This document shows positions 54,808 to 63,319 of a DNA stretch of 64,000 nucleotides, one piece after another (position 1 is the first letter of the stretch; each line of letters begins with the position of its first letter). The DNA comes from Sphingomonas sp. LM7 (GTDB lineage: Bacteria > Pseudomonadota > Alphaproteobacteria > Sphingomonadales > Sphingomonadaceae). The translations under genes and the position numbers were made by a program. The notes under the pieces are model-generated. The model had not been told where the DNA came from. It saw only the letters and a list, made by a program, of their open reading frames with translations, and searched no databases. The stretch covers positions 496,001 through 560,000 of the forward strand of contig NZ_CP019511.1 of assembly GCF_002002925.1 (NCBI RefSeq), in the 5' to 3' direction.

Positions 54808-54942
54808 CTCCCGCTCCTGTTGAGAGCGGGAAGGGGCCACCGCGAAGCGGTGCGAAGGGCGAGGGCATAGGTGCCCGCAATCTGCCCTCACCCTTCCGCC
54901 GACTTCGTCGCCTCCCTCCCTTTCCCGAAGGGAGAGGGAATT
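54808..54942. repeat. Intergenic repeat family G, copy 2
   Basis: CTCCCGCTCCTG-TTGA-GAGCGGGA hairpin, GGGGCCACCGCGAAGCGGTG, an inverted GGGCGAGGGC/GCCCTCACCC pair, TTCCGCCGACTTCGTCG and a CTCCCTTTCCC/GGGAGAGGG hairpin follow the plan of copy 1 (29238-29366). It separates the SGNH gene from the convergent isovaleryl-CoA dehydrogenase gene. Confidence 0.75.
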
Positions 54943-54948
54943 CGAGAT

Positions 54949-56097
54949 TTAGCCCCCAATCAATTCCCGGCCGATCAGCATGCGGCGGATCTCGTTGGTG
55001 CCGGCGCCGATATCGAGCAGCTTGGCGTCGCGGGCGAAGCGTTCGACCGGCCAGTCCTTGGTATAGCCTGCGCCGCCCAGTGCCTGGATTGCTTCGAGCG
55101 AGACCCGCACCGCATTTTCGCTCGCCAGCAGGATCGCGCCTGCCGCGTCGAAGCGGGTGGTCCGTCCGGCGTCGCAATTCTTCGCGACAGTATAGACATA
55201 TGCCCTCGCCGAATTGAGCGCGACATACATGTCCGCCACCTTGGCCTGCATCAGCTGGAAATGCCCGATCGGCTGGCCGAACTGCTTCCGCTCGCGCAGA
55301 TACGGCAACACTACGTCGAGGCAGGCCTGCATGATCCCGAGCTGGATCCCGGCGAGCACGGTGCGCTCGTAATCGAGCCCCGACATCAGCACGCCGACGC
55401 CGCCGTTTAGCGGGCCCATCACCTGCTCGTCGGAGACTTCGCAATCGTTGAACACGAGTTCGGCGGTGGGCGAGCCGCGCATCCCCATCTTGTCGATCTT
55501 CTGGCCGATCGAGAAGCCGGGCATGTCCTTCTCGATCAGGAAGGTGGTGATGCCGCGCGATCCCTCGCCGGTCTTTGCATAGACGACCAGCGTGTCGGCA
55601 TAGGCTGCGTTGGTGATCCAGAATTTGGTGCCGTTGAGGACATAGCCATTGGCAGTCTTCTCGGCGCGCAGCTTCATGCTGACGACGTCGGAGCCGGCGC
55701 CGGCCTCCGACATCGCGAGGCTGCCGACATGCTCGCCCGAGATCAGCTTGGGGAGATATTTGGCCTTTTGCTCGGGGCTCGCCCAGCGGCTGATCTGGTT
55801 GACGCACAGGTTCGAATGCGCGCCGTAGGAAAGCCCGATCGAGGCCGAGGCGCGGCTGACTTCTTCGCACGCGATGACATGCTCGAGATAGCCGAGGCCG
55901 AGGCCGCCATATTCCTCGTCGACAGTGATGCCGTGAAGGCCGAGCTCGCCCATCGCCGGCCACAGCTCGCGCGGGAACCAGTCCTCGGCGTCGATCCTGG
56001 CGGCAAGCGGGGCGATCTTGTCGGCGGCGAAGCGCGCAGTGGTCTCGCGGATCATGTCGGCGGTCTCGCCGAGACCGAAATCGAGCGTGGGTTCCAT
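54949..56097 (-). CDS. liuA: Isovaleryl-CoA dehydrogenase
   Basis: A 382-residue FAD acyl-CoA dehydrogenase. [20 protein letters not shown] and [20 protein letters not shown] bind FAD and acyl-CoA. The catalytic Glu lies in [16 protein letters not shown], as in isovaleryl-CoA dehydrogenases, where the base sits on this helix rather than near the C-terminus. [20 protein letters not shown] and [16 protein letters not shown] close the family set. It oxidises isovaleryl-CoA to 3-methylcrotonyl-CoA, the substrate of the carboxylase encoded just to the left. ATG 56097 follows AAGGAGAGG. Confidence 0.93.
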   Translation of the reverse strand: MEPTLDFGLGETADMIRETTARFAADKIAPLAARIDAEDWFPRELWPAMGELGLHGITVDEEYGGLGLGYLEHVIACEEVSRASASIGLSYGAHSNLCVNQISRWASPEQKAKYLPKLISGEHVGSLAMSEAGAGSDVVSMKLRAEKTANGYVLNGTKFWITNAAYADTLVVYAKTGEGSRGITTFLIEKDMPGFSIGQKIDKMGMRGSPTAELVFNDCEVSDEQVMGPLNGGVGVLMSGLDYERTVLAGIQLGIMQACLDVVLPYLRERKQFGQPIGHFQLMQAKVADMYVALNSARAYVYTVAKNCDAGRTTRFDAAGAILLASENAVRVSLEAIQALGGAGYTKDWPVERFARDAKLLDIGAGTNEIRRMLIGRELIGG

Positions 56098-56178
56098 CTT
56101 GCCTCTCCTTGAGGACGTGTCAGCAATGCTGTCCTATTTGACTTGCTTTTCGCCGATCTCGCGTGGGATCGCAAGCAC

Positions 56179-56535
56179 TCAGGCGGTGACGATCATGCCG
56201 TCGCTTACCGTCACCGGCCAGGGCCGCAATCGCGCGCCGACGCATGGGCCGCCGACGCAAATGCCGTCCTCAATTCGATAGAGCGCGCCGTGCCAGCTGC
56301 ACTGGATGAGGCTGGCATCGGGCGTGAGATATTGGTCGAGTTCTTGCGCGAGTGGCAGCGCCATGTGCGCGCAGAGATCGACATAGCCATGCACGGCGTC
56401 ACCCTTCCGGACGACGAAGCCATGAAAGCGGCCGGCGCGTAGTTCCAGGACGAAGTTGCGGGCGGTGTCGTCTGGGATGAGCGTGAGGGGGCCTAGCTTT
56501 ACGCCGGGTGGGGTGGCGGTGAGGCGTTCACCCAC
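56179..56535 (-). CDS. Rieske [2Fe-2S] protein
   Basis: A protein of about 118 residues with one Rieske site: VDLCAHMALPLA (CxH) and IQCSWHGALYRIEDGICVGG (CxxH), the pattern for a 2Fe-2S ferredoxin-like domain. The chosen start is GTG 56535, with AGGGGG 7 nt upstream. An ATG at 56577 would add 14 residues encoded entirely by an intergenic repeat. It lies between hmgA and liuA on the same strand and could donate electrons to an oxygenase; the partner is unknown. Confidence 0.78.
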   Translation of the reverse strand: MGERLTATPPGVKLGPLTLIPDDTARNFVLELRAGRFHGFVVRKGDAVHGYVDLCAHMALPLAQELDQYLTPDASLIQCSWHGALYRIEDGICVGGPCVGARLRPWPVTVSDGMIVTA

Positions 56536-56543
56536 AGCCGTGC

Positions 56544-56626
56544 CCCCTGAGTTTGTCGAAGGGCGGTTGTTCGTCATCCGCGCGGGAAATAGAAATACGG
56601 TGCTTCGACAAGCTCAGCACGAACGG
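56544..56626. repeat. Inverted repeat of the TTCGACAAGCTCAGCACGAA family, copy 2
   Basis: CCCTGAGTTTGTCGAAGGGC (56544-56563) and CGGTGCTTCGACAAGCTCAG-CACGAACGG (56598-56626) are the two arms, as at 46640-46717. It occupies the gap between hmgA and the Rieske gene and overlaps a possible upstream start of the latter. Confidence 0.75.
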
Positions 56627-56640
56627 CGTAGGGTTGACCG

Positions 56641-57921
56641 TCACGTCGGCAGTACCGCCTTCGGAAACCCCTTCCACGCCGCATCATAATCCGGCTGCGC
56701 GCGGTCCAGGGCGAACTGTGTCGGCCGATACGGCCAGCACGTCTCCACCATGAACGCCATCGTCCCTTCGATCTTGTGCGGCTTGAGCTCGGCGTTCGAC
56801 GCGCCTTCCCAACTCGCCAGATCGGGGCCATGCCCGGACATCAGATTGTGCAGCGATAAGCCGCCCGGCGCGAAGCCTTCGGCCTTGGCGTCGTAGGCGC
56901 CGTGGATCAGCCCCATCGCTTCGCTCATCACGTTGCGGTGGAACCAGGGCGGACGGAACGTGCCTTCGGCGACCATCCAGCGCGGCGGGAAGATCACGAA
57001 ATCGGCATTGGCGCGGCCGGGGACGTCGCTGGGCGACGTGAGCACGGTGAAGATCGACGGGTCGGGATGGTCGAAGCTCACCGTGTTGATCGTGTTGAAC
57101 CGCGACAGATCGTAGCGCCACGGCGCGAGATTGCCGTGCCAGGCGACGACGTCGAGCGGCGAGTGATCGAGCGTCGTCGTCCACAGGCTGCCGAGATATT
57201 TCTGGACCACCTCGGTGGCGTCGTCGCGGTCTTCGAACCAGGCGGCGGGGGTCTCGAAGTCGCGCGGGTTAGCTAGTCCGTTGGCGCCGATCGGGCCGAG
57301 ATCGGGGAGGCGGAACAGCGCGCCGTGGTTTTCGGCGACATAGCCGTGCGCTTCGCCATCGGGGAGCAGTGCGCGGAACTTAACGCCGCGGGGAATCAGT
57401 GCGATCTGACCCGGCGCGACTACGATCCTGCCCAGCTCGGTCAGCAATTCGAGCCGCCCGGCTTGGGGGATGAACAGCAGTTCGCCATCTGCGTTGACGA
57501 AAACGCGGTCAATCATGTCCTTGTTGGCGACGTAGAGATGGACGGCGACGCCTTCGAGATCGGCGGGATCACGGTTGGCGAGCATCGTGGTCATGCCGTC
57601 GATCAGATCGGTAGGCGCGGTGAGGGCGGGGATCGGGTCCCAGCGCAGGCGATTGGGCGGCAGCGGCGCGTCCACCGTGCCGGGAGCGAAGTGCTTCGCG
57701 CCTTCGTAGCGGACGAAGGGCGGGTGTTCGGCGGTGGGTCGGAGGCGATAAAGCCAGGAGCGCCGGTTCTCGTGGCGCGGGGCGGTGAACGCGCTGCCCG
57801 ACAGCTGTTCGGCATAGAGGCCGAAAGCGGGCCTTTGCGGGCTGTTGCGGCCGACAGGGAGCGCGCCGGCTACTGCCTCGGTGGAGACATGGTTGCCGAA
57901 GCCGGGGAAATAGTCGGTCAT
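56641..57921 (-). CDS. hmgA: Homogentisate 1,2-dioxygenase
   Basis: A 426-residue iron(II) cupin dioxygenase that opens the ring of homogentisate to maleylacetoacetate in tyrosine and phenylalanine breakdown. Family blocks: [60 protein letters not shown]. The iron ligands are in [18 protein letters not shown] (His and Glu) and LMSGHGPD (His). It starts at ATG 57921 and follows hppD by 100 nt on the same strand. No fumarylacetoacetase or isomerase gene is in the window. Confidence 0.95.
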   Translation of the reverse strand: MTDYFPGFGNHVSTEAVAGALPVGRNSPQRPAFGLYAEQLSGSAFTAPRHENRRSWLYRLRPTAEHPPFVRYEGAKHFAPGTVDAPLPPNRLRWDPIPALTAPTDLIDGMTTMLANRDPADLEGVAVHLYVANKDMIDRVFVNADGELLFIPQAGRLELLTELGRIVVAPGQIALIPRGVKFRALLPDGEAHGYVAENHGALFRLPDLGPIGANGLANPRDFETPAAWFEDRDDATEVVQKYLGSLWTTTLDHSPLDVVAWHGNLAPWRYDLSRFNTINTVSFDHPDPSIFTVLTSPSDVPGRANADFVIFPPRWMVAEGTFRPPWFHRNVMSEAMGLIHGAYDAKAEGFAPGGLSLHNLMSGHGPDLASWEGASNAELKPHKIEGTMAFMVETCWPYRPTQFALDRAQPDYDAAWKGFPKAVLPT

Positions 57922-57963
57922 TGGCTGATCCTAGAACCCTTCTCCCAAGGGGAAAGGGAATTG

Positions 57964-58004
57964 GCCGGGATCGCGTCGCAGCTTGCGCCGCGCCGCGTCC
58001 CGGC
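57964..58004. terminator. Hairpin between hppD and hmgA
   Basis: GCCGGGA (57964-57970) pairs with TCCCGGC (57998-58004), extended by CGCG/CGCG across a one-base bulge. It lies 17 nt past the hppD stop. No T-run follows on the minus strand, so it may attenuate or stabilise rather than end transcription. Confidence 0.4.
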
Positions 58005-58020
58005 TCTTCCTCTCCAAACC

Positions 58021-59067
58021 TTATGCGTCGACCTTGATTACGCCGCGGCGGATCTGGTCGAGTTCGATGCTCTCGAACAGCGCCTGGAAATTGCCGTTGC
58101 CGAAGCCCTCATTGCCCTTGCGCTGGATGATCTCGAAGAAGATCGGGCCGAACATGTTCTCGGTGAAGATCTGGAGCAGCAGGCCTTCGCCGTTCTCGAC
58201 GCTGCCGTCGATCAGGATGCGATTCTTGCGCAGGCGCTCGACGTCCTCGCCATGGCCGGGGACGCGCTTGTCGATCAGCTCGAAATAGGTCTCGATCGTA
58301 TCCTGCAGCTTCACCCCGCGGGCACGCAGCCGCTCGACGGTATCGTAGATGTCGGGGGTGGTCAGCGCGAGGTGCTGGATGCCCTCACCCTGATATTCGC
58401 GGATGAATTCCTCGATCTGGCTGGTGTCGTCCTGGCTCTCGTTGAGCGGGATGCGGATCGCCTTGTCGGGAGCGATCATCGCTTGGCTGAACAGCCCGGT
58501 CGCCTGGCCCTTGATGTCGAAATACTTCTGCTCCTCGAAGCCGAAGAGCGTCTTGTAGAATTGCGACCACACCTGCATCTGCCCGCGGCGGACGTTGTGA
58601 GTGAGGTGGTCGAGCAGGTCGAGCCCGACATTGTTCTCTGCCTCGGCCTGCTGCCAGCCGGGGATTTCCTGCCAATCGGCGTAGAGGTCGGTGCCGTCCT
58701 GGATGAAATAGAGGTACGAGCCGCCAATGCCCTCGATGACGGTGTCGTCCTCGATCGTAGGCTTGGCGCCATGCTCGAGCGCCCAGGTCATTGCGGCTTC
58801 GGGGTCGGCGACGCGGAACGCCATCGCGCTGGCCGAAGGGCCGTGCGCCGCGCGGAATTCGGCGACGCGACCGGTCTCGTCGCGGTTGAGCATCAGGTTG
58901 ATGCGGCCTTGTTTGTAGCGCGTGACGTTCTTGCGCGGATGCGTGTGGCTGGCGACGAAGCCCATCTGCTCGAACTGGCGCGCCATCGCGTCCGGATCGG
59001 GCGACGTGAATTCCACGAACTCGAAGCCGTTAAGGCCCAAGGGGTTCGGATTTGCAGGATCGGTCAT
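58021..59067 (-). CDS. hppD: 4-Hydroxyphenylpyruvate dioxygenase
   Basis: A 348-residue iron(II) dioxygenase that turns 4-hydroxyphenylpyruvate into homogentisate, the substrate of HmgA. The iron ligands are visible: His in LDLLDHLTHNVRRG, His in GIQHLALTTPDIYD and Glu in NMFGPIFFEIIQRKGNEGFG. The last segment GNEGFGNGNFQALFESIELD is the family C-terminal helix. ATG 59067 gives MTDPANPNPLGLNGFEFVEF. It precedes hmgA on the same strand, so the two steps of tyrosine catabolism are linked. Confidence 0.95.
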   Translation of the reverse strand: MTDPANPNPLGLNGFEFVEFTSPDPDAMARQFEQMGFVASHTHPRKNVTRYKQGRINLMLNRDETGRVAEFRAAHGPSASAMAFRVADPEAAMTWALEHGAKPTIEDDTVIEGIGGSYLYFIQDGTDLYADWQEIPGWQQAEAENNVGLDLLDHLTHNVRRGQMQVWSQFYKTLFGFEEQKYFDIKGQATGLFSQAMIAPDKAIRIPLNESQDDTSQIEEFIREYQGEGIQHLALTTPDIYDTVERLRARGVKLQDTIETYFELIDKRVPGHGEDVERLRKNRILIDGSVENGEGLLLQIFTENMFGPIFFEIIQRKGNEGFGNGNFQALFESIELDQIRRGVIKVDA

Positions 59068-59095
59068 GCACTGCAGATACGCCCGCAGAACACAT

Positions 59096-59111
59096 AGTGT
59101 CAATTGATACT
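59096..59111 (-). promoter_or_regulatory. Palindrome and promoter-like boxes upstream of hppD
   Basis: AGTGTCAATTGATACT is a 16-bp palindrome with one mismatched pair, 28 nt before the hppD ATG. On the minus strand it contains TTGACA, with TATCTG 18 nt further, 6 nt before the ATG, so the transcript might be nearly leaderless. It may be an operator for a tyrosine-catabolism regulator; none is encoded nearby. Confidence 0.4.
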
Positions 59112-59130
59112 AACTCTGCCCGACGCGACG

Positions 59131-60477
59131 CTAGAGCCCTTCGCCGCCGACCCAGTGCGCGTTGGAGAGACGGCGGGCGACGTTCCAGGTCTGTGTCCGG
59201 ATGTCGGGTACGGCGACGATCTCCCAGAAGGCGCCGCGCGTCATCGGGCCAAGCGCATAGAGATCGGCATTGGGCTGGCCGTTCGCGTCGATGGTCTGGC
59301 CCTGATTGTCGACGTCGATCCCGAGATGTGCGGCATCGGGGCGGATCAGCCCGCGTGCCGCCAGCTTCTGAAGCAAAGGCTCCTGGGTGCGGGCGAGATC
59401 GCCGAGCGGGCCGGTGCAGTTGACGATGCGCTGGGCGAGCAGCGTCTCGCCTGTGTCGGCGCCGCGGCGGCGGAAGCGGACTTCGATGCCATAGGGGCGT
59501 TCGGCGACGTCCATTGTCTTGCCGGCGATCACGTCGAGCTGGCCGCGCTCGATCACTGCCATCAGCCGTGCATGGACCTCCGGCGCGAGGCGGTGCCGAT
59601 GGACGTCCCACCATGGGCGCAAATGGCGCAGGAAGCGGGCGCGTTCGGCTTCGCTGGCATTGCCCCACATCGCCTGGGTGAAGGGGCGGAGCTCATCGAC
59701 GGCGTTGCGCCAGCCGATCGAATCACCGCGCGTGCGGACGCTTTGAAGCAGGCGCGAGGCGGCAGTGGTGGGGCGCTCGTCGATCTTCTGCCAGTCGCTG
59801 CCGGGTCCGTGCGGGCGGGGGAGCAACCCGCGGCGCGACAGCGCGACGATCTTGCCGCGAAAGCCGCGTGCGTCGAGCAGCAGCACGACGTCGATCATGG
59901 TGAGGCCGGTGCCGATCACCAGAACGGTATCGTCCGGTCCCAAATTCTCCGGAACCGACGTGTCCCAGGGATCGCCCTTGTAGCGCATCGCGGAGAGCCT
60001 GGCGGGATCCAGGCCGGGCGGATCGTGCGGCGGCAAATTGCCGACCGCGAGCACTGCGGCATCGGCGCGGAGCGTGGCGTTGCGCAGCTGGACCTTCACA
60101 CTGCCGTTGAGCTCGACATCCTGAACTTCGTCGCGAAGGAGCGTGAGGCGGCCGCTGGGATCCTTGAGCGCTGCTTCGAGCAATTCGCGGAGATATTCGC
60201 CATAAGTGACGCGCGGGATGAAGGCAGTCGGCGCATCCTGCACGCCGCGCGCTTCGAGCCAACGGACAAAGTGCGAAGGATCGTCCGGGAACGCGCTCAT
60301 GTTGCCGGCGCGGACGTTGAGCACATGGCTGGGATGCGCGGCGCCATAAGCGAGGCCGGTGCCCGCCACCGGCGCGCGTTCGATCAGCGTGGCGCGCGGG
60401 CCTTCGTGGCGGAGCAGGTTGATCGCCTGAAGCGTGCCCGAAAAGCCTGCGCCGATGATGGCGACATGTTCGATCAA
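59131..60477 (-). CDS. FAD/NAD(P)-binding protein (NAD_binding_9 type)
   Basis: A 448-residue flavoprotein: VAIIGAGFSGTLQAINLLRH (FAD site), then VLNVRAGNMSAFPDDPSHFV, AVLAVGNLPPHDPPG, a second dinucleotide site VLVIGTGLTMIDVVLLLDAR and IVNCTGPLGDLARTQ near the C-terminus. Relatives are annotated as hydroxylases or siderophore-type oxygenases without firm proof. TTG 60477 is the start: GGAGG sits 8 nt upstream, and that ribosome site lies inside the repeat at 60484-60534. It lies 63 nt before hppD on the same strand. Confidence 0.8.
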   Translation of the reverse strand: MIEHVAIIGAGFSGTLQAINLLRHEGPRATLIERAPVAGTGLAYGAAHPSHVLNVRAGNMSAFPDDPSHFVRWLEARGVQDAPTAFIPRVTYGEYLRELLEAALKDPSGRLTLLRDEVQDVELNGSVKVQLRNATLRADAAVLAVGNLPPHDPPGLDPARLSAMRYKGDPWDTSVPENLGPDDTVLVIGTGLTMIDVVLLLDARGFRGKIVALSRRGLLPRPHGPGSDWQKIDERPTTAASRLLQSVRTRGDSIGWRNAVDELRPFTQAMWGNASEAERARFLRHLRPWWDVHRHRLAPEVHARLMAVIERGQLDVIAGKTMDVAERPYGIEVRFRRRGADTGETLLAQRIVNCTGPLGDLARTQEPLLQKLAARGLIRPDAAHLGIDVDNQGQTIDANGQPNADLYALGPMTRGAFWEIVAVPDIRTQTWNVARRLSNAHWVGGEGL

Positions 60478-60483
60478 CTAAAA

Positions 60484-60615
60484 TTCCTCCCTCGCGAAGC
60501 GGGGGAGGTGGCATGCAAAGCATGACGGAGGGCGCGCCTCCGCAAGCGCGTCGAGCGTGGCGAGGCCCCCTCCGTCGCGCTGCACGCGCCACCTCCCCCG
60601 CTCCGCGAGGGAGGA
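60484..60615. repeat. Two-hairpin repeat, inverted pair (J)
   Basis: The left unit (60484-60534) reads TTCCTCCCTCGCGAAGCGGG-GGAGG, GGCATGCAAAGCATGAC and GGAGGGCG. The right unit (60564-60615) is its inverted copy, with CCACCTCCCCCGCTCCGCGA-GGGAGG at the outer end. About 29 nt separate them, with no coding potential. It has the same design as the pair around the DUF559 remnant but without a gene inside. It fills the gap 60478-60638. Confidence 0.8.
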
Positions 60616-60638
60616 AAAGACAACGTCCCCTGCATTAG

Positions 60639-60905
60639 TCAGATTTCGTATTCGATCTGCCATTCGGGCTGCTGGAACGCCGGGCGCTCCTGCGAGAAGG
60701 CCGGCTGGCGCGCCTTCATCTGGCCGTAGAGCCGCTTGACCGTGTCGCTCGCCGTGCGGGCGAACAGGTTCGGCAGCACCGCATGCACCAGGCAGGCGGC
60801 GCCCCCGACGATCATGGTGATACCAAAGCGCGACGCGGTGGCGGCGTGCTCGCCATAGCTCTCGCCGACGCTGCGGGGGTGAGAGAGGAAGAAACGGTCG
60901 ATCAT
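60639..60905 (-). CDS. DUF6356 family small membrane protein
   Basis: An 88-residue protein: IDRFFLSHPRSVGESYGEHA, then ATASRFGITMIVGGAACLVH (one hydrophobic span, about residues 28-45) and LPNLFARTASDTVKRLYGQM. The FL-HP-x-V-x-E-x-Y pattern marks DUF6356, a small inner-membrane family common in sphingomonads with no known role. ATG 60905 is used; a longer frame to 60947 has no similarity. It is divergent from the transporter. Confidence 0.8.
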   Translation of the reverse strand: MIDRFFLSHPRSVGESYGEHAATASRFGITMIVGGAACLVHAVLPNLFARTASDTVKRLYGQMKARQPAFSQERPAFQQPEWQIEYEI

Positions 60906-61010
60906 GCCGAGTTGCTTAGTGCGCTTGTCGCGCGCTGTGAAGTACAAGGGGTTTGCACTCGCGCCGTGTTGCCGTCAGGTAGCGATAACGTGAATAAGGG
61001 GGAGCGATTC

Positions 61011-62684
61011 ATGGCCGAGACTGCGGGGACACCCGAGCACCACCAGGCGACGCAGAACGAGAAGCTGGTGATCGCGGCCTCGTCGCTCGGCACCGTTTTC
61101 GAATGGTATGATTTCTATCTCTACGGCCTGCTCGCGACGATCATCTCGGCCAAGTTTTTCTCCGGCGTCAACGAGACGACCGGCTTCATCTTCGCGCTCG
61201 CCGCCTTTGCCGCGGGCTTTGCGGTGCGACCGTTCGGCGCGCTCGTCTTCGGGCGGATCGGCGACCTCGTCGGCCGCAAGAACACCTTCCTAGTCACCAT
61301 GGCGATCATGGGCCTGTCGACCTTCGCGGTCGGGCTGTTGCCGAGCTATGCGAGCATCGGCGTGACTGCGCCGGTGATCCTGATCGTGCTGCGGCTGGCA
61401 CAGGGCCTGGCGCTGGGCGGCGAATATGGCGGTGCCGCGACCTATGTCGCCGAGCACGCCCCCAACAACAAGCGCGGGCTCTACACCAGCTGGATCCAGA
61501 CCACGGCGACGATGGGGCTGTTCGCGGCATTGCTGGTGGTGATCGGCACGCGCTGGATCATCGGCGAGGCGGCGTTCGGCGACTGGGGCTGGCGCGTGCC
61601 GTTCCTCGTCTCGATCGTACTGCTCGGCGTCTCGATGTGGATCCGGCTCCAGCTCAACGAGAGCCCGGTGTTCCAGAAGATGAAGGACGAGGGCACCACG
61701 TCCAAGGCGCCGCTGACCGAGGCGTTCGGACGGTGGAGCAACCTGCGGCTAGTGCTGATCGCGCTGTTCGGCGCTGTCGTCGGGCAGGCCGTGGTCTGGT
61801 ATACCGGGCAATTCTACGCGCTGTTCTTCCTCGAGAAGACGCTCAAGGTGGATGGCTGGACGACCAACATCCTGATTGCGATCGCGCTGGCGATCGGCAC
61901 GCCGTTCTTCGTGTTCTTCGGTTGGCTCTCCGACAAGATCGGGCGCAAGCCGATCATCCTTGCCGGCTGCGCGATTGCGGCGGCGAGCTATTTCCCGCTG
62001 TTCGGGATGCTCACCGAAGCGGCGAACCCGGCGCTGGCGCATGCCCAGCGCACCTCCCCGATCAGCGTCACCGCCGATCCCGCCGAATGCTCGTTCCAGT
62101 TCGATCCGATCGGCAAGAACAAGTTCAACGGCTCCAGCTGCGACATCGCCAAGACGTTCCTCGCCAAGCAAGGCGTCGCCTATCGCAATATCGAGGCGCC
62201 GGCGGGGACGACCGCCGTGGTGCAGATCGGATCGCAGCAGGTGCCCGCCTATGATCCGCGCAAGGAAGTGCTGCGCGAGGACGCCGTTGCGACGATCGGC
62301 ATCGCCGATTTCGAGGATGCGGCAAAGGCGGCGCTGGCGGGGGCGGGCTATCCCGCCAAGGCCGATCCGGATGCGATCAACAAGCCGATGGTCGTGGCGG
62401 TGCTGACTGCGCTCGTCCTGCTGGTGACGATGGTCTACGGCCCGATCGCGGCGCTGCTGGTCGAGCTGTTCCCCAGCCGCATCCGCTACACATCGATGTC
62501 GCTGCCCTATCATATCGGCAATGGCTGGTTCGGCGGGTTCCTGCCGGCGACGGCGTTCGCGATGGTCGCAGCTACCGGGGACATCTATTACGGGCTCTGG
62601 TATCCGGTGGTCGCCGCTCTGGTAACGCTGGTGCTGGGGCTTTTCCTGCTCCCCGAAACCTACAAGCGATCGATCGACGATTGA
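61011..62684 (+). CDS. MFS transporter, metabolite:H+ symporter (MHS) type, with periplasmic insertion
   Basis: A 557-residue transporter with 12 helices. The MHS signature is at the start: SSLGTVFEWYDFYLYGLLAT. The loop 2-3 motif is GRIGDLVGRKNTFL, and RLAQGLALGGEYGGAATYVA is in helix 4-5. Loop 8-9 repeats the motif (SDKIGRKP). Between helices 9 and 10 there are about 120 extra residues (338-459) facing the periplasm, with two cysteines (Cys360, Cys377) that could form a disulfide. Substrates of MHS proteins include citrate, ketoglutarate, proline and shikimate; this one is unknown. ATG 61011 follows GGGGGAG. Confidence 0.9.
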   Translation: MAETAGTPEHHQATQNEKLVIAASSLGTVFEWYDFYLYGLLATIISAKFFSGVNETTGFIFALAAFAAGFAVRPFGALVFGRIGDLVGRKNTFLVTMAIMGLSTFAVGLLPSYASIGVTAPVILIVLRLAQGLALGGEYGGAATYVAEHAPNNKRGLYTSWIQTTATMGLFAALLVVIGTRWIIGEAAFGDWGWRVPFLVSIVLLGVSMWIRLQLNESPVFQKMKDEGTTSKAPLTEAFGRWSNLRLVLIALFGAVVGQAVVWYTGQFYALFFLEKTLKVDGWTTNILIAIALAIGTPFFVFFGWLSDKIGRKPIILAGCAIAAASYFPLFGMLTEAANPALAHAQRTSPISVTADPAECSFQFDPIGKNKFNGSSCDIAKTFLAKQGVAYRNIEAPAGTTAVVQIGSQQVPAYDPRKEVLREDAVATIGIADFEDAAKAALAGAGYPAKADPDAINKPMVVAVLTALVLLVTMVYGPIAALLVELFPSRIRYTSMSLPYHIGNGWFGGFLPATAFAMVAATGDIYYGLWYPVVAALVTLVLGLFLLPETYKRSIDD

Positions 62685-62737
62685 CCGGCGGCGTCGCGGG
62701 CCTGCATTAGGCTCGCGGCTCCTGGGGGAACGGATCC

Positions 62738-63319
62738 TTGCGGATCGTGATCGTCGACGACAGCGGATTGCGCGCGACCGTGCTCGAGGAGGGGCTGCGG
62801 GACGCGGGCTATGACGACATCCACGTCGTGCCGCCACAGGGTGCGTTCGTTGCCAAGATCGAGCGGATGGCGCCCGACGTGGTGCTGATGGACCTGGGCA
62901 GCCCGAGCCGCGACACGCTGGAGGAGATGCTGGCGGTCAGCCGCGCGCTGGCCCGGCCGATCGCGATGTTCGTCGACCAGTCCGACGATGCGATGATAGG
63001 CGCGGCGATCGATGCGGGGATCTCGGCCTATGTCGTCGATGGGCTGCGCAAGGACCGGGTCAAGCCGATCCTGGATCTCGCCATCCGCCGGTTCAATGCC
63101 TTTGCTCGGATGCAGGCCGAGCTGGACGAGGCGCGCACCGCGCTTGCCGACCGCAAGACGATCGACAGGGCCAAGGCGATATTGATGCAGACCCGCGGAC
63201 TCGCCGAACCCGATGCCTATGCGCTGCTGCGCTCGACGGCGATGCGCCAGAACAGGCGCATCGCCGATGTCGCCGATGCGCTGATCACCGCCCAAAGCCT
63301 GCTCGGGGGGCAGCCATGA
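62738..63319 (+). CDS. nasT: ANTAR-domain response regulator NasT
   Basis: A 193-residue protein. The receiver-like domain starts RIVIVDDSGLRATVLEEGLR with an aspartate in VVLMDLGSPSRDT. The C-terminal ANTAR domain is DRKTIDRAKAILMQTRGLAE followed by DAYALLRSTAMRQNRRIADV. ANTAR proteins bind paired hexaloop hairpins in RNA and stop termination; NasT does so for nitrate assimilation genes. The start is TTG 62738, with GGGGGA upstream. It overlaps nasS by 4 nt, the normal sensor-regulator pair. Confidence 0.92.
   Translation: MRIVIVDDSGLRATVLEEGLRDAGYDDIHVVPPQGAFVAKIERMAPDVVLMDLGSPSRDTLEEMLAVSRALARPIAMFVDQSDDAMIGAAIDAGISAYVVDGLRKDRVKPILDLAIRRFNAFARMQAELDEARTALADRKTIDRAKAILMQTRGLAEPDAYALLRSTAMRQNRRIADVADALITAQSLLGGQP

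Noticed and set aside
57325..59097. A 590-codon plus-strand frame across hmgA and hppD
   Set aside because: Both genes on the other strand carry complete iron-ligand motifs; the long frame is a by-product of GC-rich third positions.
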